A DNA stretch of 64,000 nt. It comes from Metridium senile. Taxonomy: Eukaryota > Cnidaria > Anthozoa > Actiniaria > Metridiidae. Of the stretch, positions 12,432 through 20,461 are shown one piece after another. Location: assembly GCA_949775045.1 (NCBI GenBank), contig CATKSA010000119.1, positions 1 through 64,000 on the forward strand, in the 5' to 3' direction. The stretch's first letter is position 1. Each line of letters starts with the position of its first letter. Both the position numbers and the translations under genes were made by a program. The notes below the pieces were generated by a model. The model was not told the origin of the DNA. It did no database searches and worked only from the letters and a program-made list of their open reading frames with translations.

Positions 12432-13109
12432 CCTTGACAAAATTCAATAAAATTGAAAGGCTGAAGTAACGTATAGTTATTATGAATCAAAAACCAGCCT
12501 ACAAACAACTCTTTGATTTAAGTCAAATATGCTTCTTGAAGGTTTTATAATTTCATATTACTGTTGTATCACACTGTGATGACATAGGCGAAATTCAAGA
12601 ATAGTCCTAATGTTGCAAAATTGACCCTAAAAGAAATGGTTCGTGGGTAGCGTGTATCCATCAGTTGTTTTTTTAGTTGTTTGGTTGTTATTATATAAAT
12701 TTCATGATGCCAGTCCGGACAAATTCTTGCAGGAAAATTATGGCCTCTTGCGAAAGCCAATTAGCCGATCAGAGCACGCGAAGTTTTGATGCCCTACAAA
12801 AATATACAGTTATTAACCTCACAGCAAGGGCAATATCTGTTACAGTAGTAAGAGTGCAATAAGTAAAAGTGAGAAACACTAATTAATAATTTGTGCAAAA
12901 TATTGCTAGTCAAATAAAAGAAAACGAAAGTATTACTAATGTTTCACACTTTTACTAAATGCTATCTACTAAGCTTGAATTCTCAATGACCAAGGATACA
13001 AAGCTCAATAAATATAAAAGAAAACTGCTTCAATAACATAAAAGCTTAATCATATTGTTGTATTGCTAACTACATGTACAGTATTTAAGAAAATGAGCTT
13101 CAGACTAAC

Positions 13110-13295
13110 CTCCAGCATACAAAAGCATTTCCTGGTGTCCTTTTATATCAGCTGTTCCAACCAAGAGCAGCATTCGGATTTGGTACTTTCCAGGCTGAAT
13201 GACATTGCCATTTCTTAAGACTATGTCATTTTTGATAGAAACTGTAATTCCATTGATGTACAACTCTTTCACTTCATCAACCAAAGGTTTAAGAA
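13110..13295 (-). CDS. Tnp2-like gene, segment downstream of the gypsy insertion
   Basis: Reads LKPLVDEVKELYINGITVS and ends MLLYAGG before the donor GTTAGT at 13,109. The residues match the region just before the paired cysteines of Tnp2 transposases. Its upstream edge is the gypsy LTR, not a splice site. Two bases (TT) complete the codon begun by the C at 17,818 on the other side of the element. Confidence 0.75.
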
Positions 13296-13422
13296 AGAGT
13301 TTTGGGCCACTAAGGCCGTCGAAATATACGAGTAAAAACACAACCTACTACACGCTCTCGCTTCACTTCTTTTACTCTCCAAGTTGGACCACGTGACTAC
13401 ACAGGTAGCCCAATACATGACA
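13296..13422 (-). repeat. Gypsy 3' LTR
   Basis: 127-bp long terminal repeat, identical to 17691-17817. It is preceded (minus strand) by the purine tract AAGGGGAGGAA. It is unusually short for a gypsy LTR. Confidence 0.9.
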
Positions 13423-13497
13423 TTCCTCCCCTTCTTTACAAATGGAACTTTGGTAATTACAAAAAGCACATTAACAAAAACATTAACAAGTAGTCCT

Positions 13498-13685
13498 TGA
13501 GTGTTCAATTAAACGATCATTGTCCAATTCTTATATCTACGAGTGTTCAATCAAATGTCTAATCCGTCTATCTATGAGTGTTCAATCAAATGTCAAATGT
13601 CTAATCCTTATATCTATGAGTGTTCAATCAAATGTCTTATCCTTATATCTATGAGTGTTCAATCAAATGTCTAATCCTTATATCT
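13498..13685. repeat. Tandem repeat at the 3' end of the gypsy polyprotein
   Basis: A ~37-base unit, GAGTGTTCAATCAAATGTC followed by TAATCCTTATATCTAT, recurs five times, the first copies divergent. It starts near the pol stop codon (13,671) and fills the 3' untranslated part of the element. Confidence 0.85.
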
Positions 13686-16600
13686 TTCTGGTGGCTTTGA
13701 AGTCCTTGTAGATCTTCTAAGAGTAGGCATCTCTGCGCTTTCAGACATCTCTGTGCTTTCAGGCATCACTGTAGAATCTGCTCCCGCACTTGTCTCTGCG
13801 AGAGGTGGTACTGTTACCTCAGGGTTGGGCTGGCTTAGCTCAACTGGTCTCTCTGGGATTTCGTCAAAGCTAGGTTGGACAAATTGTTTCACATGTTTGA
13901 TGTTCCGTTTGTATCTCACCCCTTGAGGGGACTCAATAAGAATCTGGTCTCCGTAACGTGCTTCAACCTTATAAGGCTCACTTTCATAGGCAGGGGACAG
14001 CTTGTTTTCTCTTCTCTTCTCAAGCAGCACTAGGTCTCCTGTCTTCAGATTTTTCTCCACTGCATGACTTTTCTTGTCCGCATAATCAGCGGAAGATTGC
14101 TTCTTTTCCGCATCATGATCTCTTACTTGTTGTTCTCTGTAGTCGATTTCTTCACCTCTTTCTCCAATATCGGGTAACTTCGTGCTTAGATTTCTGCCAA
14201 ATAGCAGTTCTGATGGGCTCTTTCCAGTTGTTGTGTGAGGGGTCGATCGATATGCCAGTAAGAACTTGTTCAACTCAGTTCGCCAGTTTTGGTTTTCTGC
14301 GTGAGCAGCTCTCATCGCTTTCAAAAGTGTCTTGTTTTGTCGCTCGACTTCCCCATTCGCTCTGGGCCATAGCGGCGTTGTCAGCTTGTGCTCCACTCCC
14401 ATCTCGGCCAGATACTTCTCTATCTCTGCAGACACAAGATTTGGCGCGTTGTCTGTTCGCAGGGACTTGGGCACTCCGTACCTAGCAAAATGAACATCTA
14501 ATACCTTTACAATCTTCTCTGAGTTGGTAGAACGTGTTATGTCGACTTCCATCCATCTGCTGTAGTAGTCAACTAGTACTATCAAATGTTCACCAGTAGG
14601 CATTGGACCCATTAAGTCAAGAGCTAGGTCTTGCCAAGGCCTGTCAGATATCTTTGAGGATTTTACAGGTGGCGGTCTGCACTCTCTAACGACGACTTGG
14701 CACCCATAACACTCACGACACTTCCTTTCTGCATCCCGGTCGATGCCTGGCCACCACACCTTGGTCCGTAACCTTTCCTTCGTCTTAACAATTCCTTGAT
14801 GGCCTTCATGGGCAAGCTCGGTAACTCTCTTTCTCAACGCTGTCGGTATCACAATTCTTGTCCCACGCAAGATGACATGTCCAATGTATGTCAGTTCATT
14901 TCTAACAGGCAAATATTTCTTTGGGCAGTCCTCCCAGTTTCCACTTACTAAGCAGTCCTTGACTTTTCGTAGCTCTTCGTCTTCTGCAGATGTTTTCTCT
15001 ATTTCCTGGACACTCATTGCAGCAGGTACTGACTGCAGGGCAACTGCCCGAACATACTCGTCATCAGATTTGTGCTGGTTGCCAGGTTTCTGTTCTGTAA
15101 GCCTCGAGAGAGCATCGGCTATATTCTCCTTAGACCTGATGCAGCGGACTCTGTAGTGGTAGGGTTGCAGGCGCAAAACCCATCGTTCAATACGAGCTGA
15201 GGGCTTGGACCTACTGGAGTATATCACCTTCAACGGTTCGTGATCTGTGATTAGATCAAAGGTTTCCAGACCTTGAAGATATAAATCAAACCTTTCGCAT
15301 CCCCAGACAATCCCGAGTGCTTCCTTTTCCGTCTGGCTGTAACGTCGTTCTACATCACTAAGACTGCGACTTGCATAACACACTACCTTACTTACACCGT
15401 CCTTTTCTTGGATAAGCACAGCCCCTAATCCGACGGGACTTGCATCTGTAACTACACTGGTGTGAGCATCTTTGTCGTAGTAGGCCAACACTGGGGCAGT
15501 GGCCAGTGCTTTCTTTAATTCCACAAAAGCGTTCTGCTGTTCAGTACCCCATTTGAACAGCGTGCTTTGTCTTGTCAACATTCGCAGTGGCTCGGAAATC
15601 GTAGAGAAGTTAGGTATAAAGCGTGAGCTGAAACCAACCATACCTAAGAAGCTACGTACTTCAAGAGCAGATGTGGGTGGAGTTGCCTCCAGAACAGCCT
15701 TGACTCTCTTTTCAGTTGGTCCAATCCCATATTTGGACAATAATAGGCCCATGAACTCAACCTTGTCCATTTTAAACGAACATTTCTCCAAGTTTAGGGT
15801 CAGGTTCCTTTCTTCAAGCCGCTTGATCACATCTTCTAGGTTCTTGTCATGATCCTGGCGATCTTTGCCGTACACTACCAAGTCATCAGCAATATTTTGG
15901 ACACCGTTGATCCCGGCTATGACTTGCCTGACAATGTGTTGGTACTTTTCAGGTGCTGAGCTAACTCCAAACATTAACCTCTTGTACCGGAACAATCCAT
16001 CGTGGGTGGCAAAAGTTGTAATGTCTCGCGACTCTTCATCCAGCTCTACCTGGTGAAACCCTAAACGAAGATCAAGTTTAGAAAATACTGTTCCTCCATT
16101 GAAATTCTCTAGTACTTCGTCTACAGTAGGAATAGGAATTCTTTCTCTAATAATTGCTTCGTTAGCACGGCGCATATCTACACATAGGCGTATATCTCCT
16201 GATGGCTTAGGCGCAACAACAATGGGACTAACCCAGGAAGTGGGCCCCTCTACCCTCTCCACAATATCTTTGTCGATCAAATCCTGTACTTTAGCAGTAA
16301 CCTTGTCACGGAGCGCAAAGGGAACCCGTCTCGGCTTTTGTGCGACTGGTGCTACGCTTGCATCAACGTATAACTTAAGCTTGTAATCAGTTAGTTTCCC
16401 AATCCCCTTGAATACTTTAGGATATTTTGCTTGCAAAAATGACTCAATGTCATCAGTCTCAATACTAGTTGCACGTGTAAACCCAATTTTCAAAATTTCC
16501 AATTGAACAGATGAAGAATGCCCTAACAGGCACCGTCCTTTGTCAGTTACAACAAATTCAGACTGGATTTTCTTATCATTGATTTTCAATTCCGCTGTAA

Positions 16601-17675
16601 ATTGGCCAATCACTGTGAGCTGCTTTCCTCCGTAGGCAAACAGTTTTTTATCACACTTTGACAAACTAGCATTCAGACCTTGTGCTTGTAACTCTTTATA
16701 TTCTTTAACATTAATCAGGTTACTTACCGAGCCAGAGTCTATTAGGACAGGTTTAACAATTCCATTTATACTCACAGGTACCAATGGCTCGTTCAGAACA
16801 GAATTCACCCCAGTTTCTTGTCCCGCAACGCTAAATGCGAAGTTATTATCACTTGAATCTCCTTTATCAGCAACCACATTTGATGAACCACGTCTCTGAC
16901 GGCCACGACCACGTCCTCTCCGTCCAGACTGTCCCGATTCTTTGCTAGTTTCTTCTCTTCCACTTCTACAGCAAACTGCAAAGTGTCCCGTTTTAGAACA
17001 TTTCGCACATTTCCTTTTCCTGGCCGGGCAACTTTGGTCTTTCGCAAAATGTCCTTCTTTTCCACAGTTATAACAGTTGAGTTTCCTTTTTTCTTTCACA
17101 GAATTGACGGTTTCCTTCGAAATACCGCCGGACATATCCTTAACTTGAAGGTTAGCACTCTCCCACGCTCGTGTCTTGACGAGAGCTAACTCTAAGGTGA
17201 TGTTGTTAGTTGCTAGTAAACGTTTTTTCAGTTCCAGGTCTTTCACTCGCTCTATGAGTTGATCACGTAAATTATCCTCAAGAGTGCCTTCAAAATTACA
17301 ATGTCTTGCTTGCTTTCGAAGTCTTGTTACAAACTGGTCAGCCGTTTCGCCTTCAAAGAACACCATTTGACGAAACACGTGTCTCTCGTAGGGAAAGTTA
17401 TCCTCTGCTTTAAAACGATTATCCAGCTTTCTTATAGCTTTCTTATAATCATCATCACTGTCTGGGATCGGTCCAGGGTCTGGAAGATCTTCGAACAAAT
17501 CTTGGAGGTCCATTCCAGCATAATGTAGTAATTGAGCGGTTTTCTTCTTGGCATTCGTTATACTTTGACCTTCGGCGTAATATTCGAACGCCCTTTTCCA
17601 CTTTCTCCAGCGCTCAGAAACCTTAGAAGCCGGTCCTGAGAGGTCAAAAACTGGAAGATGACTTTTCAGGTCCAT
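13671..17675 (-). CDS. gag-pol: Gypsy Gag-Pol polyprotein
   Basis: 1,334 residues in one frame from the ATG at 17,675, just inside the primer-binding site. Reading further upstream is only LTR read-through. Approximate positions: Gag 1-195; two zinc knuckles at 201-216 (CxxC....H then six residues to C, two more than usual) and 223-236; protease DSG at 313; RT 450-620 with catalytic IADD at 595-598; RNase H with D744 and ITDHEP near 811; integrase H956/H959/C986/C989 zinc finger; DDE triad D1020, D1075, E1111 with standard 35-residue spacing; and a short C-terminal tail after 1,180. It makes the virus-like particle, matures it, copies element RNA and integrates the DNA. All catalytic residues are present and no stop or frameshift is seen, so it may be active. 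Gag and Pol share one frame with no frameshift site. Confidence 0.95.
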   Translation of the reverse strand: MDLKSHLPVFDLSGPASKVSERWRKWKRAFEYYAEGQSITNAKKKTAQLLHYAGMDLQDLFEDLPDPGPIPDSDDDYKKAIRKLDNRFKAEDNFPYERHVFRQMVFFEGETADQFVTRLRKQARHCNFEGTLEDNLRDQLIERVKDLELKKRLLATNNITLELALVKTRAWESANLQVKDMSGGISKETVNSVKEKRKLNCYNCGKEGHFAKDQSCPARKRKCAKCSKTGHFAVCCRSGREETSKESGQSGRRGRGRGRQRRGSSNVVADKGDSSDNNFAFSVAGQETGVNSVLNEPLVPVSINGIVKPVLIDSGSVSNLINVKEYKELQAQGLNASLSKCDKKLFAYGGKQLTVIGQFTAELKINDKKIQSEFVVTDKGRCLLGHSSSVQLEILKIGFTRATSIETDDIESFLQAKYPKVFKGIGKLTDYKLKLYVDASVAPVAQKPRRVPFALRDKVTAKVQDLIDKDIVERVEGPTSWVSPIVVAPKPSGDIRLCVDMRRANEAIIRERIPIPTVDEVLENFNGGTVFSKLDLRLGFHQVELDEESRDITTFATHDGLFRYKRLMFGVSSAPEKYQHIVRQVIAGINGVQNIADDLVVYGKDRQDHDKNLEDVIKRLEERNLTLNLEKCSFKMDKVEFMGLLLSKYGIGPTEKRVKAVLEATPPTSALEVRSFLGMVGFSSRFIPNFSTISEPLRMLTRQSTLFKWGTEQQNAFVELKKALATAPVLAYYDKDAHTSVVTDASPVGLGAVLIQEKDGVSKVVCYASRSLSDVERRYSQTEKEALGIVWGCERFDLYLQGLETFDLITDHEPLKVIYSSRSKPSARIERWVLRLQPYHYRVRCIRSKENIADALSRLTEQKPGNQHKSDDEYVRAVALQSVPAAMSVQEIEKTSAEDEELRKVKDCLVSGNWEDCPKKYLPVRNELTYIGHVILRGTRIVIPTALRKRVTELAHEGHQGIVKTKERLRTKVWWPGIDRDAERKCRECYGCQVVVRECRPPPVKSSKISDRPWQDLALDLMGPMPTGEHLIVLVDYYSRWMEVDITRSTNSEKIVKVLDVHFARYGVPKSLRTDNAPNLVSAEIEKYLAEMGVEHKLTTPLWPRANGEVERQNKTLLKAMRAAHAENQNWRTELNKFLLAYRSTPHTTTGKSPSELLFGRNLSTKLPDIGERGEEIDYREQQVRDHDAEKKQSSADYADKKSHAVEKNLKTGDLVLLEKRRENKLSPAYESEPYKVEARYGDQILIESPQGVRYKRNIKHVKQFVQPSFDEIPERPVELSQPNPEVTVPPLAETSAGADSTVMPESTEMSESAEMPTLRRSTRTSKPPERYKD

Positions 17676-17690
17676 CCTCGTCGCCAATGT

Positions 17691-17817
17691 AGAGTTTTGG
17701 GCCACTAAGGCCGTCGAAATATACGAGTAAAAACACAACCTACTACACGCTCTCGCTTCACTTCTTTTACTCTCCAAGTTGGACCACGTGACTACACAGG
17801 TAGCCCAATACATGACA
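17691..17817 (-). repeat. Gypsy 5' LTR
   Basis: 127-bp terminal repeat identical to 13296-13422, starting TGTCATG on the minus strand. It is followed inward by ACAT and the primer-binding segment TGGCGACGAGG. It should carry the element promoter. Confidence 0.9.
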
Positions 17818-19044
17818 GATCCATTTTGTGTTGGATACCTTCTGCTATGAATTCTGTCGGTACAAAGCTGTAGACTCGGAGGTACTTCCCACTTGTTCTT
17901 TGGTCTTTAGCAAGACATGCACTTGCAATGTGGATCGCAGAAATTCCTCGACTTTTTTTATCAAAGACATTGAAACCGTCTTCATGGAATACAAATGCCT
18001 GATTGAGCTCGCATCCTCTCATTGTCTTTGGTTTGTGTAAAAAGTCAAAACAACATTCTCTGCAGCTTAAGTATAATTCATTGTGACGAGTATTTCCAGG
18101 AGGAACATGTGCAGTAATTTCACGCACAGATACAACACTATTACAGTTAGGACACAGTGCGGGGAGAAGAGACTCCACATTTTTATCCCAAAAATAGGAT
18201 AACTTCCTAAAATGCTGTCCATGCCAGGTCTCTTTGTACTTGATTCCATCATCATCATCATCAATATTTAACCATTCATCTTTATGTTCCCAATGTTCAA
18301 GATGATCCTTGATGACAGTATCATTTAAAAAGTAGTTTTGAAGTTGAATGCCAAGCACATAATAGTTTAAACAATCATCAAATGATTTCCCACAAACAGT
18401 GCAGTCTGTTTCATTTTCAAGTAATCTGGTATGGTCAGGTGAACAGCAAACTTTGAAATAATAAGATTCCTTGTAGCCAAGTTTTTTCAAATAACTCAAA
18501 ACAGAATTCCAAGACTTATGTGGGATTCGATGATCTTTTAACAATTCATAGAGATTTCTAAGTTCAGAAAGTGTTTCTGCTTGTGACCTACCACTTAGAA
18601 TTTTTGATTCTATGCTTCTCAGAACTGCATTCTTTATGTCCTTTCCAGTGTACTCACAAGTAGAAACATTATCTTCTCCCGGGTCATCACTGCCATCATC
18701 AGAGTCAATCTCAGAACCATATGAATCTCCGACATCTGAGTCTGAATCATTGCTTGTGTGAGAATCTTCACTATCGGAGTTTGAATATTCTTCCAAGTTT
18801 TCTTCTGTTATTTCATCTGGACCATTTGCAGCAAGTAAAAAGCCTTCAGAAGGTCCTTCTTCAAAATATCCTCTAGCATATACAGTTTCAGTTAAATTAT
18901 CCTGGCTACTTGAGCTAACTTGTTTATCCAAGGATGGACTATTTGCACTATGAGCACTTCTATAATGATTTCTTATTGTTCTTTTATCACGCAGCCTTCC
19001 ATTGCATAACGGACAGTGACAGGGAGATTGATTACTTCTCCCCC
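17818..19044 (-). CDS. Tnp2-like gene, second coding segment (zinc finger, acidic region, Cys-rich block)
   Basis: Opens after CAG with two bases that complete a Gly codon. The first residues (CHCPLCNGRLRDKRTIRNHY, then H) form a C2H2-like finger. An Asp/Ser/Glu-rich stretch follows, then CSPDHTRLLENETDCTVCGK, a long polar region, CPNCNSVVSVREITAHVPPG and CRECCFDFLH. It breaks after MD at the gypsy LTR. Eleven more codons read into the LTR before a stop, so a truncated ~420-residue protein could be made. Confidence 0.75.
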
Positions 19045-19228
19045 CTGCAATATAAGGAATGAATAATATTTCAAATTATGATGTAAAGAGAGAGAAACAC
19101 TTTCAACAAATGAATAAAAAAATGCTTAGAAGAGGTGGATATTGTAAATCAATAACTGCAATTGATATCAATCAAATGCCACTAATCAATGATTGTCGAT
19201 GATGAAAAGGACAAACCAACATCTCTCA

Positions 19229-19866
19229 TCGCGGGCTCATATCAACAAATTTTGCTGCTCTATGGCCATTAAATTTTATGAATAGTTTAGTTCATCTACA
19301 ATAATTGATTAACATTTTTAATGAGGAAAAATAATAAAAGGTGAAAACAAAAGCACCCATTTCATTATGAGTCAGAGTCAGTGCGGCGCATACCCGTATA
19401 GCAAATATATGGGAGTACACTATATCCTCCATTATTATCCAACTAGTCATAGACGAGTAAAAATATCACAGTAGTAGGACTGGGTTGAGTAAAAATATCC
19501 AGCAATATTTTAACTCGTCTATCTAGCACTCAAGTAAAACAAAAACCTTTTGATTGGAAAATAAATAACTTATTAAACAGTTTGATGTGTAATATGGCTG
19601 GATATTTTACTCGTTAACTTGCATTTTCACTCACCCGGAGGCTCGTCAAAATACAGCGTTTCACTCGTAAAATATCCAGCCATATTACACATCAGACTGT
19701 CTAATAAGATATATTTATTCAAAATGTATTGGGTGCTTTTGTTTTCACTTTTTATTATTTTTCCTCACTAAAAATTTTAATCAATTATTGTAGATAATAT
19801 ATAAAATCTTAGAAAAATCGCCCTTTAATAACCGTAAAGCAGCAAAATTTGTTGATATGAGCCCGA
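19229..19866. mobile_element. Foldback element with a second MITE inserted in its loop
   Basis: Outer arms of ~135 bases: GCGGGCTCATATCAACAAAT at 19,229 against ATTTGTTGATATGAGCCCG ending 19,866. The centre (about 19,425-19,720) is a different family with ACGAGTAAAATATCC and CGCTGTATTTTGACGAG words. That family recurs in the opposite orientation at 30,392-30,695, so one element jumped into another. All lies in the first intron of the Tnp2-like gene. Confidence 0.75.
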
Positions 19867-20141
19867 AATTATGAGCGGATTTTCAGTAAAAACAATATGG
19901 CGGATAGGGAATAAATTTTCTTAAGAATTACATGTATATCAAACTTTCGAAGGCTTTTACGAAAAAACCGCAGGTTTTTAGAGATGTAAACAAATTCGTA
20001 TTCAGTAAGTTAAAAACTATCGATAAATGTAGTTTTAAAGTATTTTCACCATGCATCTCAAACTGAACGAAAATCCGACGACAGAATGCGAAGTTCAAGC
20101 AGCTAAAAAGAGTTTATAAGCTCAATATTTTTTGAACTTAC

Positions 20142-20148
20142 CATCCAT
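20142..20148 (-). CDS. Tnp2-like gene, first coding exon (ATG GAT G)
   Basis: Seven bases, ATG GAT G, are followed by a perfect donor GTAAGT. The phase (one base) matches the next exon, which starts with two bases completing GGG. Chosen because it is the only ATG with a consensus donor in phase upstream of the zinc-finger exon. It sits 313 bases from the ATG of the divergent gene. Confidence 0.6.
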
Positions 20149-20461
20149 ATGCGATCACTGTAACCATCCGAAAGGTTAGCAATACATGTAAACCATCAGT
20201 AACCAATTTGTTTCCGTTTTACACTTCGTTTTACAAGCTTTCTGATCTTTAAAATATACTTCAATACATGTACAAAGGCGACAAAGGCCCTGAAAACAAA
20301 ATCGCCGTGAGAGCCTGGTAGAAAAGGTGAGCCTGCATTATCTAACCAGCGGATATACACCTACGCGGGTCGCTTTGCCTTCGGTTCAACTGCAAACAAG
20401 GTCTTTTTCGTCTTACAACTTTCAACCAGCTTTATTGTAGCTTTTATAGGGAACATTGATC
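20149..20461. promoter_or_regulatory. Divergent promoter region
   Basis: The two ATGs point away from each other (20,148 minus, 20,462 plus) with 313 bases between. The interval is less AT-rich than its surroundings and has no obvious TATA box at a proper distance for either start. A shared bidirectional promoter is inferred from spacing alone. Confidence 0.45.

Larger units (their letters stand above)
13296..17817 (-). mobile_element. Complete Ty3/gypsy LTR retrotransposon with 127-bp identical LTRs
   Basis: LTRs at 13296-13422 and 17691-17817 are 127 bp and appear identical base for base. Read on the minus strand they start TGTCATG. The primer-binding region TGGCGACGAGG follows the 5' LTR after a few bases, and a purine tract AAGGGGAGGAA directly precedes the 3' LTR. 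One uninterrupted gag-pol frame fills the interior. Identical LTRs and an open frame indicate a young insertion. I find no target-site duplication: the flanks are GATC and TTCTT on the minus strand. It interrupts an exon of the Tnp2-like gene in the same orientation. Confidence 0.95.
7612..20148 (-). pseudogene. Tnp2/DUF4218-type transposase-derived gene, split by a gypsy insertion
   Basis: Five coding segments on the minus strand: 20148-20142, 19044-17818, 13295-13110, 11156-10634 and 8944-7612. Donors GTAAGT, GTTAGT and GTAATG and acceptors TTGCAG, TTGCAG and CCTAG keep one frame. Order: a CxC/CPLC..H..H zinc finger (first ~35 residues), an acidic Ser/Asp region, a Cys-rich block (CPNCNS..CREC), the Tnp2-like core (LKPLVDEVKELYING, then GCRIC), a DUF4218-like helical part, and a C-terminal BAH/Tudor-like stretch (FWYGKV..VHWYQ). 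Such proteins belong to EnSpm/CACTA-type transposases or host genes made from them. The Ty3/gypsy element at 13,296-17,817 lies inside the second large exon, so a full protein cannot be made from this allele. Removing the element rejoins GAT C and TT CTT in frame. Whether it is a transposon gene or domesticated cannot be decided; several introns and a divergent promoter favour a host-type locus. Confidence 0.7.

Noticed and set aside
13958..16386. Several plus-strand ORFs inside the gypsy element
   Set aside because: Shadows on the opposite strand of the 1,334-codon polyprotein frame.
17676..17813. N-terminal extension of the gypsy ORF into the LTR
   Set aside because: It is LTR read-through; the polyprotein start fits the ATG just after the primer-binding site.
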